Assembly (NCBI GenBank): GCA_050289385.1
Contig: JBNKFQ010000234.1
Coordinates: 1-19,276, forward strand
Length of the DNA: 19,276 nt
Direction: 5' to 3'
From: JBNKFQ01 sp050289385
Lineage (GTDB): Bacteria; Pseudomonadota; Gammaproteobacteria; Pseudomonadales; Porticoccaceae
In this document: positions 1 through 7,028 of the stretch, piece by piece
Layout: every line of letters starts with the position of its first letter
How positions within the stretch are numbered: position 1 is the first letter of the stretch
The notes under the pieces: generated by a model
Seen by the model: only the letters and a program-made list of their open reading frames with translations
Databases searched by the model: none
Told to the model about the DNA's origin: nothing
Translations under genes and position numbers: made by a program

Positions 1-108
1 GCGATTCAGCAGGCCTCTAAAAAGTGGACCATGCCGATCAGAAATTGGAAAGCGGCCCTCAATCGATTTACCATCGAATTTGAAGACCGCCTGAAGGACT
101 ATATTTAA
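1..108 (+). CDS. IS256-family transposase, C-terminal end (partial)
   Basis: An open frame runs in from the left edge and stops at TAA (106-108), giving 35 residues. The stretch KKWTMPIRNWKAALNRF followed by a short acidic and basic tail is the usual C-terminus of IS256 (mutator-type) transposases, which are DDE enzymes that move the element by a copy-out-paste-in route. The catalytic residues would lie upstream, outside the window, so I cannot tell whether the transposase is intact. A probable terminal repeat follows the stop codon. Family assignment rests only on this tail, but the tail is distinctive. Confidence 0.8.
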   Translation, partial: AIQQASKKWTMPIRNWKAALNRFTIEFEDRLKDYI

Positions 109-114
109 CCCGGG

Positions 115-141
115 CAGTTACACAGAAAAAATTACAGGCTC
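115..141 (+). mobile_element. Probable right terminal inverted repeat of the IS256-type element
   Basis: Seven bases after the transposase stop lies a stretch beginning CAGTTACACAGAAAA and ending ACAGGCTC. It resembles the ends of IS256-family elements, which often read TTACACA, an A/T-rich centre, then GACA-like bases and a short C-rich tip. The outer boundary near 141 is an estimate. The left end is outside the window, so neither the repeat pairing nor an 8-9 bp target duplication can be confirmed. Confidence 0.5.
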
Positions 142-407
142 AGTATCTATTATTGAAATCTGGTGAGATAAAAAACAGATCAAACCAACTTCCATTGCAT
201 CACTTGCTTTATGCTTTTCCTCTACGCGGGCACAAACAATCAACTCCGTTCCGGGGGCTTATCTGGATGTTAAAGGGGACGTAAGCGATTTTTTCGCCAA
301 CACTGTTGGCTCAATATATTATTCGGTTCTCCGTGAGCGGTTTCGATCGCCCCCGGAAAACCTCTGCAAAATTGTATAAATTGCTTGCGCCCCATAATAT
401 CAAGAGT
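142..407. other. Gene-poor stretch between the IS end and qmcA, with one unassigned open frame
   Basis: No recognised gene, RNA or strong terminator is visible here. The plus strand is open from 167 to the TAA at 377-379, about 70 codons without ATG or GTG near its beginning. The translation has a mildly hydrophobic stretch (IASLALCF) followed by RAQTINSVPGAYLDVKG, vaguely like a signal peptide and the start of a secreted protein. It could be the remnant of a gene cut by the insertion, or chance. No function is assigned. Confidence 0.3.
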
Positions 408-1259
408 TTATTTTAACGACCCCATAATTCCTCGCACCGCTGCAGGAATATCTGCAGGCAAAACAACCGTTTTGGAATTATCGGATGTAGACATCTCTCG
501 GATAGCGTCCACGTACTTGTCGCCCAACAGATACATAACCGGCAATTCTTTATCCTGAACTGCAGTGGCAACTCGCGTTACTGCCTCTCTGGTTGCTTCG
601 GCCAATACCACTTTGGCTTCAGCATCACGACGGGACGCCTCCAGGCGCCCATCGGCTTCCAGAATAGCAGCTTCTTTTTCACCTTCTGCGCGAGTTACCG
701 TGGCACGACGCCCACGCTCAGCAGCAGCCTGCTCTTCCATTGCCTTTTGCATGGTAGGCGACGGATTAATATCCTGAATTTCCACTGTTTTCAGAGTAAT
801 ACCCCAGTCCGAAATATCGTCGGAAATCGCGCCTTTTAATTTTGCCTTTATCTGATCGCGGGAAGACAAGGCATCGTCCAGATCCATCTCGCCAACAATC
901 GAACGCAACGATGTCTGCACCAGCGTTTGAATGGCAATCTCGTAATTTTCGATACCGTATACCGCTTTTTCCGGTGTAACGATATTAATGTAGGCCACTG
1001 CATTGGCAATGATTACCGCGTTGTCGCGAGTAATCACTTCCTGCGAAGGAATATCCAGCACAATATCCTTGGTGGTCACGCGATACGCTACAGTATCTAT
1101 ATAAGGGATAATCAGATTCATCCCCGGGGGCAAGGTTTTGTGGTACTTGCCCAGGCGCTGTACAACATGTTTGCTTCCCTGCGGCACCAGACGCACGCCG
1201 AGACCGATGGTAATTAATGCCAATATCACCAAAGCAATCAAAACAATTGGCGCTTCCAT
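408..1259 (-). CDS. qmcA: SPFH/Band 7 (stomatin-like) membrane protein, QmcA type
   Basis: This 283-residue protein has one N-terminal membrane helix (about residues 5-23) and a Band 7/SPFH domain (about 22-180, starting VRLVPQGSKHVVQRLGKYH). An Ala/Glu/Arg-rich coiled coil follows around EEQAAAERGRRA. Length and layout match E. coli QmcA (YbbK). Such proteins form large cage- or microdomain-like oligomers in the inner membrane and are linked to membrane quality control with FtsH-type proteases. Detailed function is not settled. The ATG at 1259 has a clear AGGAG ribosome site. The gene lies 71 bases downstream of nfeD on the same strand, the usual pairing of these two families. Confidence 0.88.
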   Translation of the reverse strand: MEAPIVLIALVILALITIGLGVRLVPQGSKHVVQRLGKYHKTLPPGMNLIIPYIDTVAYRVTTKDIVLDIPSQEVITRDNAVIIANAVAYINIVTPEKAVYGIENYEIAIQTLVQTSLRSIVGEMDLDDALSSRDQIKAKLKGAISDDISDWGITLKTVEIQDINPSPTMQKAMEEQAAAERGRRATVTRAEGEKEAAILEADGRLEASRRDAEAKVVLAEATREAVTRVATAVQDKELPVMYLLGDKYVDAIREMSTSDNSKTVVLPADIPAAVRGIMGSLK

Positions 1260-1330
1260 TTTTTTCTCCTTTGTTATAACAATCCAGCCAAAACAATCCT
1301 GCCAACTGGTAAAGGTTACCAGTGGATTTT

Positions 1331-1783
1331 TTATTTTTTATTAACGATCAAAGTATTGCCCGATATTTCGGTGATATAAACCCGGTCGCCAACTTCCACG
1401 TCCTGTTCACAAATAAAATCCCACTCTTCGTCACCCAGTACCGGTGTGGCAAAGCGCACCGCACCACGCACATTGTCCAGGGGTTTGCGAATCACATGCC
1501 CAGTTTCACCAACAATCGCTTCCCTGGCAATACCGGCCGTGGTTTTATCCACCATGCGCGGTTTGAAATATTTGAACCAGAACCAGGTGAAGAGACAAGA
1601 CGAAACAATCCAGATCACCAGTTCGGTAGTTAAACCAAGCCCGGGCACCAGTGCTTTTAGAATACCCACGACTATTGCACCCAACCCAAACCAGAGTGCG
1701 GTAAAGCTTGGCAGGAATACTTCGGCAATGACCAATGCAATCCCGAATACCAACCAGTGCCAATAAGCTAATTCAAATTCCAT
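1331..1783 (-). CDS. NfeD family membrane protein (YbbL-like)
   Basis: From the ATG at 1783 this is a 150-residue protein. Hydrophobic segments cover about residues 8-45 and 52-70. A soluble C-terminal part (about 85-150, around GETGHVIRKPLDNVRGAVRF and ending VGDRVYITEISGNTLIV) has the OB-fold pattern of NfeD proteins. NfeD proteins act as partners of SPFH proteins, here qmcA immediately downstream. I chose the ATG at 1783 over an in-frame TTG at 1807 because it has an AGGAG 11 bases upstream and gives the usual start MEFELAYWHW. The gene begins 74 bases after the rudS-like gene ends. Confidence 0.88.
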   Translation of the reverse strand: MEFELAYWHWLVFGIALVIAEVFLPSFTALWFGLGAIVVGILKALVPGLGLTTELVIWIVSSCLFTWFWFKYFKPRMVDKTTAGIAREAIVGETGHVIRKPLDNVRGAVRFATPVLGDEEWDFICEQDVEVGDRVYITEISGNTLIVNKK

Positions 1784-1857
1784 GATACTCTCGACTCCTG
1801 CTTTCAAGTTTGGCAGTTTACCCCAAAACCGGTCCCAGGGTCTGTTGACGTCTGGGC

Positions 1858-2799
1858 TTACACCGAATTCCTGAGCTTTAATTCAGCTGGATAGGGTGAA
1901 AAATAGTACGATTGATTAATCCAGGGGTCTGGCTCGCGCCTGAAATGGTGTTTGAGCAGTGTCACCGGTACGATCAATGGAACTTGCCCCTGACGATAGG
2001 CTTCTATGGTCTCCAACAGCTCTTGCTTGTCATCTTTATCCAACTGCTTCTTAAGATACCCCATCACATGTTGCAGAACATTGACATGGTTTTTTTTCGT
2101 GGCGATGGTTTTCAGCGTTTGCATCGCTTTTACCAGGTATTCGTTGGCGATCTGTTCCAGATTATCACTGCTGGCCCTTGCCGCCAGCCGACCCAACTCT
2201 CGTGCACCGTCCTGATGGTGGCTCATAAGATTCAGTTTGTAACTGGCGTGAAAGTCTGTCAAAGCCGCAACACTGATATTCGATACCATCTGTAGCCAGC
2301 GCTGGTAAAAAAATATGCGCTCAATAAAATTTTCGCGCAACCGTGCATCACCCAAACGCCCTTCTTCCTCGACGGGCAGGTGTGGGAAGCGAGACATCAA
2401 TTCCTCGGCAAACACTCCGCTGCCAGAGGCACCAGGCATACCTTTTTTGTTATATACCTTGACTCGCTCCATACCACAACTGGGCGATGCCCGCTTGAGA
2501 ATAAATCCGCACAGACCTGCAATTGCGGTTGACTGGTCCGCAGCAAAAGCGCGCAATTTGTCGGTGGCATCCAGATCAGGATTGCGCACCCCCACAGCTC
2601 TCACTTGCCCATCTTTATTGACCAGGCGTATGGGCTCCCTCGGCACACCCAAACCAGCGCCTATTTCCGGACAAAAAGGTATAAATTCAAAATATTCACC
2701 CAGCGTGCCGGTAATGTAACTGTGGTGCTTGTGACCGCCGTCATAGCGCACTTCATTTCCGAGCAGACAGCTACTGATGCCAACGGGAATCTTGTCCAT
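1858..2799 (-). CDS. DUF523-DUF1722 protein, RudS/YbgA-like (probable tRNA 4-thiouridine desulfidase)
   Basis: This 313-residue protein has two parts. The N-terminal DUF523 domain (about 4-150) starts IPVGISSCLLGNEVRYDGGHK, and the C-terminal part (about 185-305) matches DUF1722. DUF523 proteins of the TudS type bind a [4Fe-4S] cluster and remove sulfur from thiouracil. The TudS-DUF1722 fusion RudS has been described as removing sulfur from 4-thiouridine in tRNA. Visible cysteines at 11, 43, 97 and 108 (SSCLLG, PFCPEIGAG, LCGF, SPSCG) are candidate cluster ligands. The domain call is firm; the tRNA role is by family. The ATG (2797-2799) directly follows the rimI stop with no gap, so translation is probably coupled. 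Confidence 0.82.
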   Translation of the reverse strand: MDKIPVGISSCLLGNEVRYDGGHKHHSYITGTLGEYFEFIPFCPEIGAGLGVPREPIRLVNKDGQVRAVGVRNPDLDATDKLRAFAADQSTAIAGLCGFILKRASPSCGMERVKVYNKKGMPGASGSGVFAEELMSRFPHLPVEEEGRLGDARLRENFIERIFFYQRWLQMVSNISVAALTDFHASYKLNLMSHHQDGARELGRLAARASSDNLEQIANEYLVKAMQTLKTIATKKNHVNVLQHVMGYLKKQLDKDDKQELLETIEAYRQGQVPLIVPVTLLKHHFRREPDPWINQSYYFSPYPAELKLRNSV

Positions 2800-3267
2800 T
2801 TATAATATTTCCTTAGCCATAACCAACGCGTCTTCCTTGCCATAAGCGGTACGGTAGTAGTTACGCCGTTCGCCGATCTGATTGAAACCATCGGCAAGAT
2901 ACAGATTAATCGCCGCAAAATTGCTGACGCGCACTTCAAGAAATACCGACTGCACCTGCTCCGCGACCTGCTCCTGAATATACGACAGCAACCGTTTGCC
3001 ATAACCATTGCCCTGCAATTCGGGGGCAACGGCGATATTAAGTATTTCTGCAACATCAGCCACAATGGAATAAATGAGATACCCGGCAACGTTCTGCCTG
3101 TATTCCAATGCTCTGCAATAGTGGAAATCCAGGCTCTCGGTGAATTGTTGCTCTGACCAGGGGAAAGGAGATACCCGCCGTTCAATCGCGACAACTTCGG
3201 GAATATCCTCCATCGTCAATCGCCGAATATGAGCGCCGTCGTCCAAATCACTGCCTGCCCTGTTCAA
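2800..3267 (-). CDS. rimI: Ribosomal protein bS18-alanine N-acetyltransferase
   Basis: This 155-residue GNAT acetyltransferase transfers acetyl from acetyl-CoA to the N-terminal alanine of ribosomal protein S18 (family knowledge). Visible signs are the first strand HIRRLTMEDIPEVVAIE, the acetyl-CoA loop QGNGYG at 85-90, and the RimI-type segments FLEVRVSNFAAINLY, GFNQIGERRNYY and the end ALVMAKEI. The preferred start is TTG at 3267, which has GGAG eight bases upstream and overlaps the holD stop by three bases. A TTG seven codons later is also possible. The first in-frame ATG (3213) would remove the first strand of the fold. holD-rimI adjacency is also found in E. coli. Confidence 0.88.
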   Translation of the reverse strand: MNRAGSDLDDGAHIRRLTMEDIPEVVAIERRVSPFPWSEQQFTESLDFHYCRALEYRQNVAGYLIYSIVADVAEILNIAVAPELQGNGYGKRLLSYIQEQVAEQVQSVFLEVRVSNFAAINLYLADGFNQIGERRNYYRTAYGKEDALVMAKEIL

Positions 3268-4028
3268 GCAGATGGCTCCGCAAGAAAACGGACTGCCTCC
3301 CAGGTAGCACGCTTGTGCTCACGGTCTGCCAGCATCTGTTCGAGCCCGGGGGTAACAATAGCTGCGGTATTGTCCGTTAACTGTATTCTGCCTTCTGCCC
3401 CCGCTTTCCCTTCAGGTAGCTGCCCCCCAGACAACAGGTATTGTGCTGCGACATCACCCATGACTAACACCCAGCGCACCGAACGGTTTTGTAATCGGGC
3501 GTGCAGAAATGTGGAAAACAGGGTTCTGGCTCCACTGGCGCTGGCGTCTGCACCAGGTTTGGTCGGCCAGTCCAGCAATTCGGGTTCGTGCAACGGCTGC
3601 GGCAATCGACCTATGGCGCGCAACACTCCGGAAAGCAGTTCCTGCTGTGGCTGTCGGGGATTCTGTCCGTATTCGAGCGAGCTGACAACCAGCAGGTCGG
3701 CAACGGGTTGCCAGCAAGTAATACGAAAACGAACTTCCGGCTCGCTGGCTTCATCTGCAGAAGGAATCCGTTGTTCCGGCGGTTGCGAGGCTTGCTTTTG
3801 AAGTGCATGCTCTTGAGGTGAACGGGGCTCGAATGATGATGAAACGTTCTGTTTGAGAATATCCAGATCAGCCGGTCGCTCTGATCTGGCCACAACAGCA
3901 GGCACCTCCGATTCCACACGCTCTGCGACGGCATCCGTTTCGGGCAAGCAAAAATCACGCGGTACGTACTGTACAACGCCGAGTGTCGCCAGATAATAAT
4001 CTCTAGATTCGGCCATTGGTTTTGCCAT
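3264..4028 (-). CDS. holD: HolD-like protein, candidate DNA polymerase III psi subunit (long form)
   Basis: This 254-residue protein is about twice the length of E. coli HolD (137). The N-terminus SRDYYLATLGVVQY resembles the E. coli start RRDWQLQQLGITQW, which is the region of psi that binds the clamp loader. The C-terminal half has GVLRAIGRLP and, near the end, a segment VTPGLEQMLADREHKRATW, resembling the SDVLRAL and SPALTDLRANP..ALW parts of HolD. Between them, residues about 25-97 are rich in Glu, Pro, Ser and Gln and probably disordered. In the replisome psi bridges the DnaX clamp loader and chi-SSB. The position directly upstream of rimI, as in E. coli, supports the call. A second ATG lies four codons in. 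Confidence 0.72.
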   Translation of the reverse strand: MAKPMAESRDYYLATLGVVQYVPRDFCLPETDAVAERVESEVPAVVARSERPADLDILKQNVSSSFEPRSPQEHALQKQASQPPEQRIPSADEASEPEVRFRITCWQPVADLLVVSSLEYGQNPRQPQQELLSGVLRAIGRLPQPLHEPELLDWPTKPGADASASGARTLFSTFLHARLQNRSVRWVLVMGDVAAQYLLSGGQLPEGKAGAEGRIQLTDNTAAIVTPGLEQMLADREHKRATWEAVRFLAEPSA

Positions 4029-4058
4029 ATTTCCCGATGTAGAAATTGCCGGACATCA

Positions 4059-5615
4059 TTATATCGCTCCGATATGCGGGTTCATTTTCTCTTCTGTCCC
4101 CAGCATATTCAACGCATGCAGGTACGCTTTTGCACTCGCCACCAGAATATCCAGGTCAGAACCTGCGCCGTTAACCACACGCTCTCCCTTGCGCAGGCGC
4201 ACCATCACTTCGGCTTGCGACTCAGTGCCCGCTGTTACCGCGTTGACGGAGTATAACTCCAGTTCGCTCTCACTTCTCGCCTGTCTCTCGATTGCCTTGA
4301 ACACGGCGTCGACCGCACCATTACCCTCGCATCGAGTAGTGTACTGATTACCGTTGTCGGTGATTGTGATTTGGGCAACCGGAACTTTACCGGTGTGAGA
4401 CGCCACATCCATCGCAACCAGCTTATAAAAGCGGCTCTCGGCCGGATCGCGGGTATCGGACTGCAACTCAGACACCAGTGCTTGCAGGTCTTCATCGTAG
4501 ATCTCGCGTTTTTTATCGGCCAGGACCTTAAAGTGGGCAAACGCTTCATTCAGTTCATCTCCGGTAGCCAGGTTGATGCCCAGTTCCTGCAAGCGTGACG
4601 AAAACGCAGCCCGACCCGACAGTTTGCCCAACACCAGTTTGTTAGTGTTCCAGCCAACATCTTCTGCTTTCATGATTTCGTAAGTTTCGCGGTGCTTCAG
4701 CACGCCGTCCTGATGAATACCCGATTCGTGAGCAAAGGCATTGGCGCCGACGATGGCCTTGTTGGGCTGTACCGGAAAACCGGTGATGTTAGACACCAGC
4801 TTCGACGCAGGCACAATATGTTGAGTGTCTATGCGGGTTTCTACCGGGTACAGATCCTTGCGTGTTTTCACCGCCATTACCACCTCTTCCAGCGAGGCGT
4901 TACCGGCCCGTTCGCCCAAACCGTTGATGGTGCATTCCACCTGACGCGCTCCCTGCTGCACTGCCGCCAGTGAGTTGGCAACAGCCAGGCCCAGATCGTT
5001 GTGACAATGCACCGAAAATATCGCCTTGTCGGCATTGGGAATGGTGCGGATCAGGCGGCCAATCTGATTGCCGTAATCTTCGGGGATACCATAACCCACT
5101 GTATCCGGCACATTGATGGTGCTGGCACCGGCGTCAATGACAGCCTCGATAATACGGCACATAAACTCAAATTCGGAGCGGCTGGCATCTTCCAGTGAAA
5201 ACTCCACATCATCCACCAGGTTGCGTGCCAACCTGACCGCCGCCACCGCCTGCTCCACCACCTGATCTGGCTCCATTTGCAGTTTGTACTTCATGTGAAT
5301 CGGAGACGTGGCGATAAAGGTGTGAATGCGCCCCGAGTTAGCCGGTTTAACAGCTTCCCCGGCCCGTTCGATATCGCCGCGCACAGCCCTGGACAAACTG
5401 CACACGGTACTGTCCTTAATTTCCTCCGCAATAGCCCTCACAGCCTCAAAATCACCCGGGCTTGCCACGGCAAAGCCAGCCTCGATCACATCGACGCGCA
5501 GTTTTTCCAGCATTCGCGCGATACGCAGCTTCTCATCTTTAGTCATAGCGGCGCCGGGGCTTTGTTCGCCATCGCGCAGGGTAGTATCAAAAATAATCAA
5601 ATGGTCGTTATTCAT
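4059..5615 (-). CDS. leuA: 2-isopropylmalate synthase
   Basis: This 518-residue cytoplasmic enzyme condenses acetyl-CoA with 2-oxoisovalerate, the first committed step of leucine synthesis. The catalytic TIM barrel carries FDTTLRDGEQSPGA (9-22), the metal-binding SVHCHNDLG (H203, H205) and NGLGERAGNASLEEV (231-245). The C-terminal third is the LeuA regulatory domain, through which leucine usually inhibits. Length matches the E. coli enzyme (523). I chose the ATG at 5615, with GAGAGG upstream, over an in-frame GTG at 5660 that would add residues not typical of the family. A leucine-rich leader lies upstream. The holD-like gene starts 30 bases downstream, so the genes may be co-transcribed. Confidence 0.96.
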   Translation of the reverse strand: MNNDHLIIFDTTLRDGEQSPGAAMTKDEKLRIARMLEKLRVDVIEAGFAVASPGDFEAVRAIAEEIKDSTVCSLSRAVRGDIERAGEAVKPANSGRIHTFIATSPIHMKYKLQMEPDQVVEQAVAAVRLARNLVDDVEFSLEDASRSEFEFMCRIIEAVIDAGASTINVPDTVGYGIPEDYGNQIGRLIRTIPNADKAIFSVHCHNDLGLAVANSLAAVQQGARQVECTINGLGERAGNASLEEVVMAVKTRKDLYPVETRIDTQHIVPASKLVSNITGFPVQPNKAIVGANAFAHESGIHQDGVLKHRETYEIMKAEDVGWNTNKLVLGKLSGRAAFSSRLQELGINLATGDELNEAFAHFKVLADKKREIYDEDLQALVSELQSDTRDPAESRFYKLVAMDVASHTGKVPVAQITITDNGNQYTTRCEGNGAVDAVFKAIERQARSESELELYSVNAVTAGTESQAEVMVRLRKGERVVNGAGSDLDILVASAKAYLHALNMLGTEEKMNPHIGAI

Positions 5616-5717
5616 CTCTGCTTGCCTCTCAGTTTTCGACGCTACCGCCGAAATACACACAATTCCCCTGGAGGGGGTTCTGGAAAGAAACGGGGGTCAA
5701 ATATGTATGATGAGAGT

Positions 5718-5734
5718 TCCTGCCTACGGCAGGA
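5718..5734 (-). promoter_or_regulatory. RNA hairpin overlapping the end of the leu leader peptide
   Basis: On the minus strand TCCTGCC, GTA, GGCAGGA form a 7-bp stem with a three-base loop. The leader peptide's last codons and stop lie within it, so ribosome position on the leucine run would decide whether it forms. It lacks a following T-run, so it is more likely a pause or antiterminator element than the terminator. Separately, the minus-strand CTCTCA just after it (5711-5716) is complementary to TGAGAG in the leuA ribosome-binding region (5626-5631). A classical terminator hairpin with a T-run was not found; the only other small stem is CCCC-TCCA-GGGG. Confidence 0.5.
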
Positions 5735-5798
5735 GGAGAGAAAGAAGAACGGGAACAGAAACAGAGCTTGCCACAGACACACGCAAATCGGACAGCAT
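5724..5798 (-). CDS. Putative leu leader peptide of an attenuator upstream of leuA
   Basis: A 24-codon frame starts at ATG 5796-5798 and stops at TAG 5724-5726, in the 332-base gap before leuA. It contains seven leucines. Five of them (CTT CTT, then CTC CTC CTG) fall in the last seven codons, VLLSLLLP, directly before the stop. This is the layout of amino-acid-responsive leader peptides such as leuL: ribosomes stalling on leucine codons would change the folding of the RNA ahead. No strong Shine-Dalgarno sequence is seen before its ATG. Its position and codon run make it a good candidate, but the same pyrimidine-rich stretch reads Phe/Ser in another frame, so chance is not excluded. Confidence 0.65.
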   Translation of the reverse strand: MLSDLRVSVASSVSVPVLLSLLLP

Positions 5799-5884
5799 GG
5801 ACTGCTGGCCGATACGTGCATAACTGTCAGAAAAACAAGCTGTCATGTGTATTGTCTGGTAAAACCATCTTGAGCTTCAGATTT

Positions 5885-5930
5885 GATCAGGGTTTGGCGC
5901 AAAGAGCAAGGTTTTTCTGAGGCCCTGATC
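5885..5930. repeat. Inverted repeat, 8-bp arms, between pssA and the leu leader
   Basis: GATCAGGG at 5885-5892 and CCCTGATC at 5923-5930 are exact inverse complements separated by 30 bases. They lie just past the pssA stop codon and before the leu leader. They could form part of a pssA 3' structure or an operator-like pair. No T-run makes this a clear terminator. Confidence 0.35.
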
Positions 5931-5947
5931 TGCGTTCCAGGCAGTCT

Positions 5948-6766
5948 TCAAGCCCCTCTGTTTTTTTTCAAGCGCCTTATCAACAACGCCACTGGCCCGG
6001 ATGCGGCATAGGCCAGCGCCAGCATCAGCAAAACCCGCGGCGGGTCTATGGTCACCACAACGATGACAAAAATAGCTATCAGCATTACCACAAAAGGCAC
6101 GCGACCGCGTAAATCCAGCCCTTTCAGGCTGTAGTAATGCACATTCAACACCATCAGCAAGCCGGCAGCAGCAGTTACCAGTGCTACCAGCACAGAGAGC
6201 GACTTGCTTGCCTCGGCATCGTGGCCCGCCCAAACCATACCGGCCACCAGCGCGGCAGCAGCGGGGCTGGCCAAACCAACAAAAAAGCGACTGTCTACAC
6301 TGCCCACTTGCGTGTTAAAACGGGCCAAACGCAGTGCAGTGCAAGATGCATAGATAAACGCCACCGCCCAGCCAAATTTGCCAATAGAGTTCAGGCTCCA
6401 GCTAAAGGCCACTACCGCGGGCGCGATACCAAACGACACCATGTCGGAAAGGCTGTCATACTCTACGCCAAAGGCACTTTGCGTATTGGTGAGCCGGGCG
6501 ACCCGGCCATCCAGACCATCAAAAACCATGGCGACAAAGATCGCAATGGCCGCCACTTCAAATTTACCGTCCATGCCGGCAAGGATCGCGTAGAAACCGC
6601 TGAACAGCGCGCCGGTGGTTAGCAAATTTGGCAACAGAAAAATGCCCTTGCGACGCACCGAGCGGCCGTTTTCGGTTACCTCCTCCTCGTGCTCCTGCAC
6701 AGGCAACTCGCTACTTTCAGAGCCAGTCTCCCCATCGTGTTCGATAATTTTGTCTTGTTCATTCAT
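5948..6766 (-). CDS. pssA: CDP-diacylglycerol-serine O-phosphatidyltransferase
   Basis: This 272-residue integral membrane enzyme makes phosphatidylserine from CDP-diacylglycerol and serine, the route to phosphatidylethanolamine. The complete CDP-alcohol phosphatidyltransferase signature is present: D83, D86-G87, A90-R91, G100, D104 and D108 (DGLDGRVAR, then GVEYDSLSD). Several hydrophobic helices follow, and the C-terminus is basic. The first 40 residues are acidic and polar. I chose the ATG at 6766 because the open frame farther upstream (to 6958) is unlike the family; no strong ribosome site precedes it. It lies upstream of leuA on the same strand. Confidence 0.94.
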   Translation of the reverse strand: MNEQDKIIEHDGETGSESSELPVQEHEEEVTENGRSVRRKGIFLLPNLLTTGALFSGFYAILAGMDGKFEVAAIAIFVAMVFDGLDGRVARLTNTQSAFGVEYDSLSDMVSFGIAPAVVAFSWSLNSIGKFGWAVAFIYASCTALRLARFNTQVGSVDSRFFVGLASPAAAALVAGMVWAGHDAEASKSLSVLVALVTAAAGLLMVLNVHYYSLKGLDLRGRVPFVVMLIAIFVIVVVTIDPPRVLLMLALAYAASGPVALLIRRLKKNRGA

Positions 6767-6883
6767 AATGTGGCAATCCAGTCGCTCAGGCTGGGTATGA
6801 TAGGTGAAACTGACAAACGGTGAAACCTGCAAGCCCGGCAAATACGGATCTGGCCTATATTTGACAAGAGACCGGTATTTGTC

Positions 6884-6915
6884 CATTGAGACAACCGCGC
6901 ATTGAGACAGCCGCG
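6884..6915. repeat. Tandem duplication of 16 bp
   Basis: CATTGAGACAACCGCG (6884-6899) is followed at once by CATTGAGACAGCCGCG (6900-6915), 15 of 16 bases identical. It sits in the divergent intergenic region between pssA and the first DUF4124 gene. It may be a simple duplication or a pair of binding sites. Confidence 0.55.
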
Positions 6916-6985
6916 ACCACGATACCGGGAAACAGTGCAAACGATCTGTGCAGAACAATCGAGGTTTATCGCGTATGGTGTGTTA

Positions 6986-6991
6986 TATACT
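6986..6991 (+). promoter_or_regulatory. Possible -10 box (TATACT) for the DUF4124 gene
   Basis: TATACT differs from the sigma-70 -10 consensus at one position and lies 38 bases before the ATG at 7029. No good -35 box lies at the right distance, so this is a weak call. Confidence 0.3.
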
Positions 6992-7028
6992 GGCCGCCAG
7001 CGCTGTTACCCCTGAAAAGGCAAGGATT

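Noticed and set aside
2661..3194. 177-codon open frame on the minus strand across rimI and the rudS-like gene
   Set aside because: It is a different frame of two well-supported genes, and its protein is Arg/Ser-rich with no family features.
5616..5660. GTG start of leuA at 5660
   Set aside because: It adds 15 residues not seen in the family; the ATG at 5615 has a GAGAGG site and the usual N-terminus.
5650..5700. C-rich stem (CCCC-TCCA-GGGG) as the leu terminator
   Set aside because: Only four base pairs and no clean T-run after it; too weak to call a terminator.
5277..5873. 198-codon plus-strand frame across the leuA start and leader
   Set aside because: Mostly antisense to leuA, without a family signal or ribosome site.
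6767..6958. N-terminal extension of pssA to 6958
   Set aside because: The added 64 residues are not family-like and would fill the whole divergent promoter region; the ATG at 6766 gives a normal PssA.
6948..7028. Upstream start of the first DUF4124 gene at 6948
   Set aside because: It would bury the signal peptide behind 27 residues; the ATG at 7029 has AAGGA directly upstream.
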